Positions 52,239 to 60,448 of a stretch of DNA of 64,000 nt are shown here, piece by piece. The stretch is from positions 27,462 through 91,461 of the forward strand of contig CAJTCE010000012.1 of NCBI GenBank assembly GCA_910574745.1, in the 5' to 3' direction. Below the pieces are notes generated by a model. That model was not told the origin of the DNA, did no database searches, and saw only the letters and a program-made list of their open reading frames with translations. Position 1 is the stretch's first letter. Each line of letters begins with the position of its first letter. Source of the stretch: Lachnospiraceae bacterium (GTDB taxonomy: Bacteria > Bacillota > Clostridia > Lachnospirales > Lachnospiraceae). A program made the translations under genes and the position numbers.

Positions 52239-53066
52239 CTAAGCTTTTCTAAGCTCTTTGACAGGCTTTACATGTGTCAGCGCCAGACCGACACCGGTTA
52301 CTAAAATTGCGGCAACCACAGCTTCTACGATACCGTTAAAGCTGATGATGCCCATGATGACGTCAATAACGGCATCTCCGGCAATACCCAGGGCTTGTGC
52401 GTAAGCATCCTTATACAGAATAAAAATTCCGCTCATGACAAACAGGGTATTGGTAAATGCACCTGCCAGCCCGGCATAAGCAAGGGCGATGTTCGCTGTG
52501 CTTTTTTGCTTTACGCTGCTTACGGTCAGAATAACAAACAGTAAAATGCCAAGGGCGAGTCCGCCTATGGTGCCATAAAGACCGGAGTCATTCTTTGTTA
52601 AATTGATGATAAATGCTCTTGCGGAAATAAATAGGATGACCGCCGCAGCACCGTTAATAACAACAGACCATATTTTCTGTTCGCTTTTTAATAACCTGCG
52701 AATCAGGATATACACGAAATAGGGGACGATTCCCACTAAAATACGTGGTACAAAGCAGATATACAGACTTTTGAATACGCCTGATATGCCTATCACATCT
52801 GCTGCCAGAACCGGCGAAAATACAAAAGCGGATGCGGTAACTGCTTTAAAGGTGTTGTTAATAAAGCTGGTTAAGCCAAATACGAATCCTAAAAATGCAC
52901 CTTTTTTTGGTCCTAAAAATAGTGCTCCCAGGATAACCGGGATATGAATGATGGTTGCGTTAATAACAACTAACGGGATATATCCCAGCGGTGTGAATGC
53001 CATAATGACGATTATGGCGGTGAACAGTGCAGTCAGCACAAGTTCATAGGTTTTTTCATTTTTCAT
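52239..53066 (-). CDS. ECF transporter S component, probably for pantothenate
   Basis: This 275-residue membrane protein has about seven to eight hydrophobic segments and the N-terminal arrangement of ECF substrate-binding (S) subunits (TALFTAIIVIMAFTPLGYIPL; GPKKGAFLGFVFGLTSFI). S components work with a shared EcfAA'T energising module, not encoded here. Its place directly before coaX and coaBC points to pantothenate or a related precursor as substrate. AGGAGG precedes the start at 53066. Confidence 0.88.
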   Translation of the reverse strand: MKNEKTYELVLTALFTAIIVIMAFTPLGYIPLVVINATIIHIPVILGALFLGPKKGAFLGFVFGLTSFINNTFKAVTASAFVFSPVLAADVIGISGVFKSLYICFVPRILVGIVPYFVYILIRRLLKSEQKIWSVVINGAAAVILFISARAFIINLTKNDSGLYGTIGGLALGILLFVILTVSSVKQKSTANIALAYAGLAGAFTNTLFVMSGIFILYKDAYAQALGIAGDAVIDVIMGIISFNGIVEAVVAAILVTGVGLALTHVKPVKELRKA

Positions 53067-53117
53067 GGTACGTTTCCTCCTGTTATTATTCTCTTTGTTG
53101 AGATACAATACGGGACT

Positions 53118-53146
53118 ATCATACCACATTGATATTTTTTTGACAA
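53118..53146 (-). promoter_or_regulatory. Promoter of the CoA module
   Basis: On the minus strand, TTGTCA (53146-53141) and TATGAT (53123-53118) are separated by 17 bases, about 50 bases before the S-component start. Confidence 0.7.
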
Positions 53147-53365
53147 TAAAATTGTTTTGTTTATTTACTTCTATGTGGAAAGGATATAAGAACGATAAGT
53201 AATCAGGGACATAGCAAATGAATGAGGCGTTAGCGGATTACTCGATACGGCTTGCGGGATAACAGAAAAGGCGGATATAATAAAAATAAAAGACAGTGTC
53301 CGGAAAGATCAGGATTCAGGGAATTTATGAAAATTGTCCGGGCCGTATCGGAGGAAAAGGCTATG

Positions 53366-54286
53366 GATTACGATACACCATTACCTCATTTTAATGCGCT
53401 GGAAGACGCGCTGCATTCACTTTTTGGGGAAAATATAAAAATTGTAAAAAAAGAACGCATTGCCGGAGGCGACATTAATGAAGCATGGGGGCTGGTTTTG
53501 AGCGATGGAAGCCGTATGTTTATGAAATGCAATGAAAAGAAAAACCTGCCCTTTTTTACGGCAGAAGCGATGGGACTTTCTGCTATTGCAAAAACCGGAG
53601 CCATAGGCGCGCCCCGCGTCTTTTGCAGCGGAACGGACCAAGGCGCCGGAGGATACCTGTTTTCATTTTTGCTTATGGAATTCATTACGAACGGCAGAGC
53701 CGTGAAGAACTACTGGGAAACCTTTGCCTATGAGCTGGCGGCCATGCATAAAGCAGGGACTGCCGGTCTGGCGCCGGGAGGAATCTACGGGTTTGCAAAA
53801 GATAACTATATAGGAGCGGGAAAGCAGAACAATACAGCCTATGACAGCTTTATAGATTTTTTTCGGGAATGCCGCTTAAAACCGCAGTTTAAACGTGCCG
53901 CAGCATATTTCGATGAAAGAGATACGAAAAATATCCTAAGGCTGCTGGAACGATTAAAGGATATTCTTGCGGAGCCGGATGCCCCGTCTCTGCTGCATGG
54001 CGATTTGTGGGCGGGAAATGTTATAAGGGGAAATGACGGCAAGGCGTGGCTCATTGATCCGGCGGTTTATGTAGGACATCCTGAGGCAGATCTTGCCATG
54101 ACGGAGCTTTTTGGCGGATTTCCGACAGCCTTCTATAGTGCTTACAAGGAAGCAATGCCTTTGCAGCCGGGTTATGAAAAACGCCGCGACTTATACAATC
54201 TTTATCATCTTCTGAATCATTTGAATCTGTTTGGAAGGAGTTATCTTCCACCGGTAAAAGGTATTATCATGAAATATATTTCATAA
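53366..54286 (+). CDS. Fructosamine kinase family protein
   Basis: This 306-residue protein-kinase-like enzyme has LLHGDLWAGNVI as catalytic loop and LIDPAVYVGHPEADLAM in place of DFG, both diagnostic for the fructosamine-3-kinase family. Such enzymes phosphorylate sugar adducts on amines and so allow deglycation. The start at 53366 is favoured by GGAGG 8 bases upstream; a frame reaching back to 53252 begins with TTG and has no ribosome site. Bacterial members are poorly studied. It stands alone. Confidence 0.9.
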   Translation, partial: DYDTPLPHFNALEDALHSLFGENIKIVKKERIAGGDINEAWGLVLSDGSRMFMKCNEKKNLPFFTAEAMGLSAIAKTGAIGAPRVFCSGTDQGAGGYLFSFLLMEFITNGRAVKNYWETFAYELAAMHKAGTAGLAPGGIYGFAKDNYIGAGKQNNTAYDSFIDFFRECRLKPQFKRAAAYFDERDTKNILRLLERLKDILAEPDAPSLLHGDLWAGNVIRGNDGKAWLIDPAVYVGHPEADLAMTELFGGFPTAFYSAYKEAMPLQPGYEKRRDLYNLYHLLNHLNLFGRSYLPPVKGIIMKYIS

Positions 54287-54307
54287 CGGAGAAAAACGCA
54301 CTTGTTA

Positions 54308-54337
54308 TTGACATAACTACAAACGGATTGCTAAAAT
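54308..54337 (+). promoter_or_regulatory. Probable promoter of hybrid sensor kinase gene
   Basis: TTGACA (54308-54313) and TAAAAT (54332-54337) are 18 bases apart, 58 bases before the start codon. Confidence 0.6.
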
Positions 54338-54394
54338 GAAAATAAGTGAAATACAGTACGGATTTAATATTATCAATCTCAGGGGGAAACAGCT

Positions 54395-57300
54395 ATGTAC
54401 CATTGTCATGTTCGTTTTTATCTGGTGGGCAATTCATGCAAAGCATTTGAAATCATAAAAGAGATGCCGCCGCTTCAATATTTTACCCACGCATTTTCAG
54501 AAAGCAGAAGCCCTGAGATCGTATTGGCTCAGGAGGCGGATCTGATTTTTGCGGATTTGAGGTGCGGGGATGTAAAAGAGAATCTGCAAATATTAATAGA
54601 AAACAGAAAAGTCGGAGGTGAGCTCGTTCTTCTTACAGAGGAAAGCGTTGCAGAGCTTTTGGAGGATAATCTGGAAGCGATCAAAGACATATGGACTATG
54701 CCTATGGCGGATCGGGAAGTAAGCTTCCGGTTTTTAAGATGGCAGCAGAATTTCAAGATGAGCAGGGATTTTCTGCAGACAAGCCAGTATTTGGAGACTA
54801 CGATTAACAGCATTCCCAACCTTATCTGGTATAAGGATAAAAACGGAATCCATGAAAAGGTAAACGACAGCTTCTGCAAGACAGTCAATAAAACCAAGGA
54901 ACAGGTGGAGGGGCGTGGACACGCTTATATTTGGGATGTGGAAAATGACGATCCTGCCTGTGTGGAATCCGAACAACAGGTTATGGACAAAAGAGAGACC
55001 TGTGTATCGGAAGAAATCATTCAGACCGGAGAAGGGATGCGGACTCTTACGACCTACAAATCTCCTTTGTATGATATAGACGGAAGCGTAATGGGTACGG
55101 TAGGCGTAGGAATTGATGTAACGAATGAGCGCGCCTATGAAGGGGAACTCGTGAAAAAGAACCGCGCGCTGGAGAAGATATTTACTTCCATGGATTGTGG
55201 AATTATATGTCATACAGTGGACGGCTCCCGCATTTTGAATATTAATAACACGGCATTAAAGATTCTTGGCTATCAGTCTGAAGAAGAACTGACAGCCAGT
55301 GAATTTGACATGATTGCGGCGTCAGTAGTGGATGAAGATAAAGAGAAACTGGTCGCCAATATGAAAAAGCTTAAAAATGAGGGAGACAGTATCAGCGTTG
55401 AGTACCGTATACGGCATGATGACGGGGAAATACTGCATATCATGGGAAACGTTAAGCTTCAAAAGGAAAACGAAGAGTTGTTCTACCAACGGTTCCTTTT
55501 GGACTGTACGGCCCAGAAACAGGAGGAAAAGAAGAGAGAAAGGCGCCAGATAGAATTAATTCAGGCATTGGCAATTGACTATAATCTGGTCTGCTTTTTT
55601 GATTTGGATACCGGGCTGGGATATCCGCTTCGCAACGTGGATGACAACGGCGGCGAATTTATACATGGTCTTGGAGGGGAAATATCTTATCAGGAAAGCA
55701 TGGAGCTTTACATAGAAAAGTATGTTCATGAAGAGGATAAGGAAATGCTTAGGGAGGCCTTTATACCGGAACGGTTGAAGGCGGAGCTGGGGAAGAAAAA
55801 GTCCAGCTGCATAAATTGCAGGATTTTAAAGAACGGCAGGATAGAATATTTCCAGATCAAAGCAGTGCGCGCAGGTACATGGGACAGATATTACGGTATC
55901 GTTCTGGGCTTTCACAGCGTGGATGAGGAAACCCGCAGTGAAATGGAAAAGAAAAATATTTTGGAAGATGCGCTTATTCAGGCAAACAGGGCGAATAGGG
56001 CAAAAAGCGTGTTTCTTTCCAACATGTCCCATGATATTCGTACGCCCATGAATGCGATTGTGGGCTTTACCTCCCTGGCGCTTACCCACATTGAGCACAG
56101 CGACCAGGTTGAGGAATATCTGAAAAAGATTATGTCATCGGGCAATCATCTTCTGAATCTGATCAATGACGTTTTGGACATGAGCCATATCGAAAGCGGC
56201 AAGATGCATTTAGAGGAAAAGCCATGCAGCCTGCCGGAAGTACTTCATGAGCTGTGTAATATTTTGCAGGCGGATGTCCGTCAAAAGAAATTAAGACTTC
56301 AGGGGGACGCCATAGATGTTTTGCATGAGATGGTTTATTGTGATAAGCTGCGTCTGAATCAGGTAATGTTAAATTTATTCAGCAATTCGGTTAAATATAC
56401 AAATGAGGGCGGTTCCATTATTTTGAAGATCACGGAAAGAGAAGGAGCTCCTGTGGGATATGCAAATTATGAATTCAGCATCCGGGATACCGGTATCGGT
56501 ATGAGTGAAGAATTTGCAGCCCATATTTTTGAACCCTTTGAACGGGAAAACAATTCCACTATCAGCGGAATTCAGGGAACAGGCCTTGGCATGTCCATTA
56601 CAAAAAGCATTGTGGATGCCATGAAGGGTACGATCAAAGTAAAGAGCAAGCAGGGACAAGGAACGGAGTTTACGGTTTCTTTTACCTTCCGTATCCAGGA
56701 TGAGGCGGACAAAAAGCAGGCAATACCTCAGTGGAAAGGACAGAAGGCGCTGATCATCAGCGAGGATTTGGACAGCGGTCGAAATATGTCCCGCATGCTG
56801 GTGCAGCTGGGAATGGCGCCTGAGCAGGTTGTGCCGGAAGAAGGACTGTTGCAAGGTAAAGGAGAGGGGCAGGACAGAATCTGTAACATCTGCATCATTG
56901 ACTGGCTGAATCCTGATATGGATGTTGTGGGAAAAATCAGGGAAGTCAGAAAAGAAGCGGGAGAGGCAGTGCCGGTCATTGTCATATCGGCATATGATTG
57001 GTCCGAAATGGAAGATGAGGTAAAGGAAAACGGTCCTGCAGTATTTTGCAGCAAGCCGTTGTTTGACTCGGAATTGAGGAACTGTCTGCATTATATTACA
57101 ACAGGAGAAAAAATAAGCGTGGCAAATACCGGAAGGGTAAGAGAACAGCTTCATACGGGGCGTATCCTGTTAGTAGAGGATGTGGAACTGAATCAGGAAA
57201 TTGCCGTGGCGATTTTGGAGGATGCGGGATTTGCGGCGGAGGTGGCAGAAAACGGTCAGGCTGCCGTGGATATGCTCTCAAAGTCTGAACCGGGATATTA

Positions 57301-57532
57301 CCAGTTAGTGCTTATGGATATCCAGATGCCGGTTATGAACGGATATGAAGCTACGAAAGCAATCCGCCGACTGGAAAATGAAGAACTTGCATCCATACCG
57401 ATTCTGGCAATGTCAGCCAATGCTTTTGAAGAGGATAGAAGAGAATCGTTAAAGTGTGGAATGAACGGGCATATAGCAAAACCCATTGATATTGACAGGC
57501 TTATTGATACCTTGTGCAAGGAGCTTTGCTGA
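54395..57532 (+). CDS. Hybrid sensor histidine kinase/response regulator
   Basis: This 1045-residue cytosolic protein has no membrane helices. Order: an N-terminal receiver-like region (about 1-125, without clear phospho-Asp), two PAS domains (about 130-250 and 260-375), a further sensory or PAS-like segment, HisKA with His546 in SNMSHDIRTPMN, HATPase (DTGIGMSEE, GTGLGMSI), a degenerate receiver (about 785-905), and a C-terminal receiver with Asp975 in LMDIQMPVMNGYEA. This layout is common in Lachnospiraceae. No output partner is adjacent; signals probably leave by phosphotransfer. Confidence 0.92.
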   Translation: MYHCHVRFYLVGNSCKAFEIIKEMPPLQYFTHAFSESRSPEIVLAQEADLIFADLRCGDVKENLQILIENRKVGGELVLLTEESVAELLEDNLEAIKDIWTMPMADREVSFRFLRWQQNFKMSRDFLQTSQYLETTINSIPNLIWYKDKNGIHEKVNDSFCKTVNKTKEQVEGRGHAYIWDVENDDPACVESEQQVMDKRETCVSEEIIQTGEGMRTLTTYKSPLYDIDGSVMGTVGVGIDVTNERAYEGELVKKNRALEKIFTSMDCGIICHTVDGSRILNINNTALKILGYQSEEELTASEFDMIAASVVDEDKEKLVANMKKLKNEGDSISVEYRIRHDDGEILHIMGNVKLQKENEELFYQRFLLDCTAQKQEEKKRERRQIELIQALAIDYNLVCFFDLDTGLGYPLRNVDDNGGEFIHGLGGEISYQESMELYIEKYVHEEDKEMLREAFIPERLKAELGKKKSSCINCRILKNGRIEYFQIKAVRAGTWDRYYGIVLGFHSVDEETRSEMEKKNILEDALIQANRANRAKSVFLSNMSHDIRTPMNAIVGFTSLALTHIEHSDQVEEYLKKIMSSGNHLLNLINDVLDMSHIESGKMHLEEKPCSLPEVLHELCNILQADVRQKKLRLQGDAIDVLHEMVYCDKLRLNQVMLNLFSNSVKYTNEGGSIILKITEREGAPVGYANYEFSIRDTGIGMSEEFAAHIFEPFERENNSTISGIQGTGLGMSITKSIVDAMKGTIKVKSKQGQGTEFTVSFTFRIQDEADKKQAIPQWKGQKALIISEDLDSGRNMSRMLVQLGMAPEQVVPEEGLLQGKGEGQDRICNICIIDWLNPDMDVVGKIREVRKEAGEAVPVIVISAYDWSEMEDEVKENGPAVFCSKPLFDSELRNCLHYITTGEKISVANTGRVREQLHTGRILLVEDVELNQEIAVAILEDAGFAAEVAENGQAAVDMLSKSEPGYYQLVLMDIQMPVMNGYEATKAIRRLENEELASIPILAMSANAFEEDRRESLKCGMNGHIAKPIDIDRLIDTLCKELC

Positions 57533-57623
57533 AAATGCCGGACACGGTTGGAAAGTATTTGTTAAGTAAGCGATAAGGAAAAAGACCGGAGGGTTAAGGC
57601 AGGGTTAAGATAGGGAGGAAGTT

Positions 57624-57668
57624 ATGGAACGGGCATTTCGGATATGTTACCATCTTAAAGATTTCTAA
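57624..57668 (+). CDS. Possible 14-residue leader peptide
   Basis: ATG at 57624 has GGGAGGAAGTT directly upstream, an excellent ribosome site. The frame encodes MERAFRICYHLKDF and stops at TAA. Its last codons lie in a small inverted repeat (CCATCTT...AAGATGG, about 57649-57673) that reaches the ribosome site of the next small ORF. It may be a regulatory leader; coding is not proven. Confidence 0.45.
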   Translation: MERAFRICYHLKDF

Positions 57669-57685
57669 AGATGGAGGTTAAGAAA

Positions 57686-57832
57686 ATGCCAGGTTTTGTT
57701 ACAATGATTTTAGTTGCTTTTATGGGAGTTGTGGGTGGATTTACATCTTTGTATCTGCTTGTGAGCATCCCGGTACTGATTGGGTGGAAGCTTTATCGGA
57801 AAATCCGCCATGGATATTCTTTGTATTACTAA
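57686..57832 (+). CDS. Small single-helix membrane protein
   Basis: This protein of 48 residues has GGAGG 8 bases upstream of its ATG. Hydrophobic residues 3-35 (MILVAFMGVVGGFTSLYLLV followed by SIPVLIGWKLYRKI) form one or two membrane helices with a positive C-terminal end. It is too short for most gene finders. It precedes a KdpD-like kinase by about 220 bases. KdpF is shorter and dissimilar, so no name is given; a link with ion transport is only suggested by context. Confidence 0.6.
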   Translation: MPGFVTMILVAFMGVVGGFTSLYLLVSIPVLIGWKLYRKIRHGYSLYY

Positions 57833-57998
57833 GATTCTGCTGTAAAAGGGAAAAGTAAAATATAGGATGATGCAGGCTCCGGGATTTTATCCGAGGGGTC
57901 TGTATTTCTTTGGGATAAGGCTGAAATGTGCCTTGGATTATAAAGCTACAGGAGAGATATGTGACTGCAGGAAGGTTGAAAGAAAATCTTTTAACCTT

Positions 57999-58058
57999 GA
58001 TTTGAGGGTCAAATGAACATGCAAGCATGTTCGCTTGCCCCATGGAGACAAAAATGAA
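57999..58058 (+). repeat. Palindromic ~60-bp repeat, copy 2 (at kdpD-like start)
   Basis: This is the second copy of the element at 17507-17566. Its centre is the perfect palindrome GAACATGC-AA-GCATGTTC, with GGG-CAA/TTG-CCC outside. It ends at GGAGACAAAAATGAA, the ribosome site and start codon of the kinase gene. Confidence 0.75.
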
Positions 58059-59127
58059 GGAAAAGAAAAAGAAAAATGCCATATGGAAAAACTGTCTGGT
58101 TACTACAGCCATTTTTGCAATCGCAGCGGGTTTCTGCTTTCTGCTGCAAAGGGTAGCTTCCACAGATACCCATGTGCCGCTGATCTTTGTTTTGGCAGTG
58201 CTTTTTATATCCCGCTATACGGAAGGATATGTATATGGAATCGTGGCATCCCTTCTGGCGGTTATCGGTGTGAATTTTGTTTTCACTTATCCTTATTTCA
58301 AATTTGATTTTACCATAACAGGGTATCCTTTGACCTTTCTGGCCATGCTGGCAGTTGCAATCAGCATCAGCGCCCTGACTACGCAGATTAAGAAGCAGGA
58401 GCAGATAAAACTGGAGATAGAGAAAGAAAAAATGCGGGGGAATCTGCTGCGGGCGGTGTCCCATGATATCAGGACTCCCCTTACCTCCATAGTGGGTTCC
58501 GCATCGGCGGTTATTGACAATTATGATGTGCTGCCCGATGACAAAAGACTGGAGCTGACGAAGGACATTAAGGAAGAAGCCCAATGGCTGATACGTATTG
58601 TGGAGAATTTGCTGTCCGTGACGAGGATTAACGAAAGCAGCGCCAATATCAGCACAAATCTGGAAGTGGTGGAGGAGATTGCTGACAGTGCGGTACAGAA
58701 ATTTTTAAAGCGTTTTCCTGATGCGGAAGTAAAGGTTAATATTCCTGACGAGGTATTGTTAGTGCCTATGGACGGGATTTTGATTGAACAGGTTATTGTT
58801 AACCTGCTGGAAAATTCTGTGCTTCATGGAGAAACCAATGATATTACCGTTAATATTACCAATGATGAACAGGCGGTTTTCTTTGCCGTGGAAGATAATG
58901 GCAGGGGAATCAGACCGGATGTGCTGCCTTGCATGTTTGAAGGCGGAATGCATACCGGGGAAAGCGGCGGACCGGATACAAGGCGCAATATGGGTATCGG
59001 GCTTTCGGTCTGCTTCAGTATAGTAAAGGCGCACAAAGGCAATATGGAGGCGGAAAACAGAAAAGAAGGCGGGGCAAGAGTCAGATTTTCGCTCCCCCTG
59101 CAAAAGGAGCAGAATTATGGAAATTAG
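58054..59127 (+). CDS. KdpD-like sensor histidine kinase without KdpD N-terminal domains
   Basis: This 357-residue kinase has four close membrane helices (about residues 12-100, the DUF4118 module of KdpD), then HisKA with AVSHDIRTPLTSIVGSASAV and HATPase with DNGRGIRPD and NMGIGLSVC. The cytosolic sensor domains of full KdpD (about 400 residues) are absent. It overlaps the response regulator by 11 bases. KdpDE normally controls the KdpFABC potassium pump, which is not in this window, so targets lie elsewhere. The start codon sits in a dispersed repeat. Confidence 0.88.
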   Translation: MKEKKKKNAIWKNCLVTTAIFAIAAGFCFLLQRVASTDTHVPLIFVLAVLFISRYTEGYVYGIVASLLAVIGVNFVFTYPYFKFDFTITGYPLTFLAMLAVAISISALTTQIKKQEQIKLEIEKEKMRGNLLRAVSHDIRTPLTSIVGSASAVIDNYDVLPDDKRLELTKDIKEEAQWLIRIVENLLSVTRINESSANISTNLEVVEEIADSAVQKFLKRFPDAEVKVNIPDEVLLVPMDGILIEQVIVNLLENSVLHGETNDITVNITNDEQAVFFAVEDNGRGIRPDVLPCMFEGGMHTGESGGPDTRRNMGIGLSVCFSIVKAHKGNMEAENRKEGGARVRFSLPLQKEQNYGN

Positions 59128-59824
59128 AGACAGGATTCTGGTAATCGAAGATGATAAAAGCATTCGCAACTTTCTCCGTGCGGCGTTAGAAGCCAATCAT
59201 TACGACGTAATGATGGCAAATACCGGTTCGGAGGCTTACAGTCTCATTACATCCCAGTGCCCGGACTTGGTCATACTGGATTTGGGACTGCCGGATATGG
59301 ACGGCATGAAAATTTTAAAGAATGTGAGGGAATGGTCTTCCATGCCTATCGTGGTGGTTTCTGCCAGAAGCCATGAAAAGGATAAGGTTGCAGCCCTTGA
59401 TATGGGAGCGGATGATTACATTACAAAGCCCTTTGGCACATCGGAGCTGCTTGCCAGAATCCGTACGGCAATCAGACATACCAGAACTGTGGCGGCAACC
59501 CCGGGATTGGGACAAAGCGGCACCTTTGTGTCAGGAAGCTTTGTGATTGACTACGATAAACACCGGGTATTTGTAGAAGGAAAGGATGCCAATCTAACCC
59601 AGAACGAATTTAAAATTGTGGCGCTTCTGGGCAAATATGCGGGCAGAGTTATGACTTACGATTACATTATGAAGGAAATCTGGGGACCCAATATGAAAAA
59701 CGACAATCAGATTTTAAGGGTCAATATGGCAAATATCCGTCGGAAAATAGAAAAAAACCCCGCTCAGCCTAAGTATATTTTTACAGAGGCGGGAGTAGGA
59801 TACAGAATGGTAGAGGCGGACTAA
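59117..59824 (+). CDS. KdpE-like response regulator (OmpR family)
   Basis: This 235-residue regulator has a receiver domain (VIEDDKSIRNFL, phospho-Asp in LVILDLGLPDMDG, Lys in ITKPFGTSELLARI) and a C-terminal OmpR-type winged helix (LTQNEFKIVALLGKYAGRVM, RVNMANIRRKIE). GGAG precedes the start. It pairs with the kinase directly upstream. Potassium or turgor response is inferred from the kinase type. Confidence 0.92.
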   Translation: MEIRDRILVIEDDKSIRNFLRAALEANHYDVMMANTGSEAYSLITSQCPDLVILDLGLPDMDGMKILKNVREWSSMPIVVVSARSHEKDKVAALDMGADDYITKPFGTSELLARIRTAIRHTRTVAATPGLGQSGTFVSGSFVIDYDKHRVFVEGKDANLTQNEFKIVALLGKYAGRVMTYDYIMKEIWGPNMKNDNQILRVNMANIRRKIEKNPAQPKYIFTEAGVGYRMVEAD

Positions 59825-59907
59825 ATTTAGAATAAAAACCAAGGAAAAAGAGAGGTAGAAGGAAGACAGAAGAAAGAAAACAGAGAGACGGACAGATCCG
59901 GCCCTAA

Positions 59908-59964
59908 ACTACTCTGGTAGTATTGACAAAGATATAAGACTGTGGTAGTATAGCAATAAACTAC
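59908..59964 (+). promoter_or_regulatory. Promoter and BlaI-type operators
   Basis: TTGACA (59923-59928) and TAGTAT (59946-59951) are 17 bases apart. ACTAC-TCTG-GTAGT (59908-59921) abuts the -35 box, and GTAGT...ACTAC (59945-59949 with 59960-59964) covers the -10 box and start region, within a larger dyad AAGACTG/CAGTCTT. These resemble the TACTACA/TGTAGTA operators of BlaI/MecI repressors, so autorepression by the gene at 60065 is likely. Confidence 0.75.
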
Positions 59965-60064
59965 TGCAGTCTTATATGCATTAAAGGAATAAATGCAGCA
60001 AAAAATAAAGCGTTTTTTCATGCTTTGTTTATTTCCAAAGCTAAGTGAAGGGAATGATACCTAT

Positions 60065-60424
60065 ATGAATGTAAAACTTTTTGATTCTGAATTGAAAATA
60101 ATGAGTGTTCTCTGGAAGGAAGGCGATTCTACGGCAAAGCATATTTCCGATGTCTTAAAGGAGGAAACGGGCTGGAATGTGAACACTACCTATACCCTGA
60201 TAAAACGCTGTATTAAAAAAGGAGCCATTGAACGCTCTGAGCCCAACTTTATGTGCCGCGCCCTGATTCCACAGGAGGACGTGCAGGCGGCGGAAACAAA
60301 GGAACTGATCAATAAGGTTTACGATGGTTCTGAGGATAAACTGTTTGCGGCTCTTTTGGGCAAGAAAAGTCTTTCCAAAGAACAGATTGAAAAGCTGAAG
60401 CAGATCGTAAAGGAAATGGAGTAA
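60065..60424 (+). CDS. BlaI/MecI/CopY family repressor
   Basis: This 119-residue repressor has an N-terminal winged helix (LFDSELKIMSVLWKEGDSTA; TGWNVNTTYTLIKRCIKKGA) and a C-terminal dimerisation helix region (LFAALLGKKSLSKEQIEKLK). In known systems the membrane protease BlaR1 triggers cleavage or release of the repressor on beta-lactam binding. The start at 60065 matches family length, although GAAGGG is a little far upstream; an earlier ATG at 59993 would add an atypical tail. It is followed in 24 bases by the M56 gene. Confidence 0.92.
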   Translation: MNVKLFDSELKIMSVLWKEGDSTAKHISDVLKEETGWNVNTTYTLIKRCIKKGAIERSEPNFMCRALIPQEDVQAAETKELINKVYDGSEDKLFAALLGKKSLSKEQIEKLKQIVKEME

Positions 60425-60448
60425 GCAGTCTATAGGAGGGAAAAGGTT

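Noticed and set aside
53252..53365. Longer N-terminus for the fructosamine-kinase-like gene starting at TTG
   Set aside because: There is no ribosome site at 53252, while GGAGG precedes ATG 53366 at ideal distance and gives family length.
56375..57154. Long antisense frame (259 codons) within the hybrid kinase gene
   Set aside because: The plus-strand kinase has clear HATPase and receiver motifs here; the antisense frame lacks start signals and looks like a shadow.
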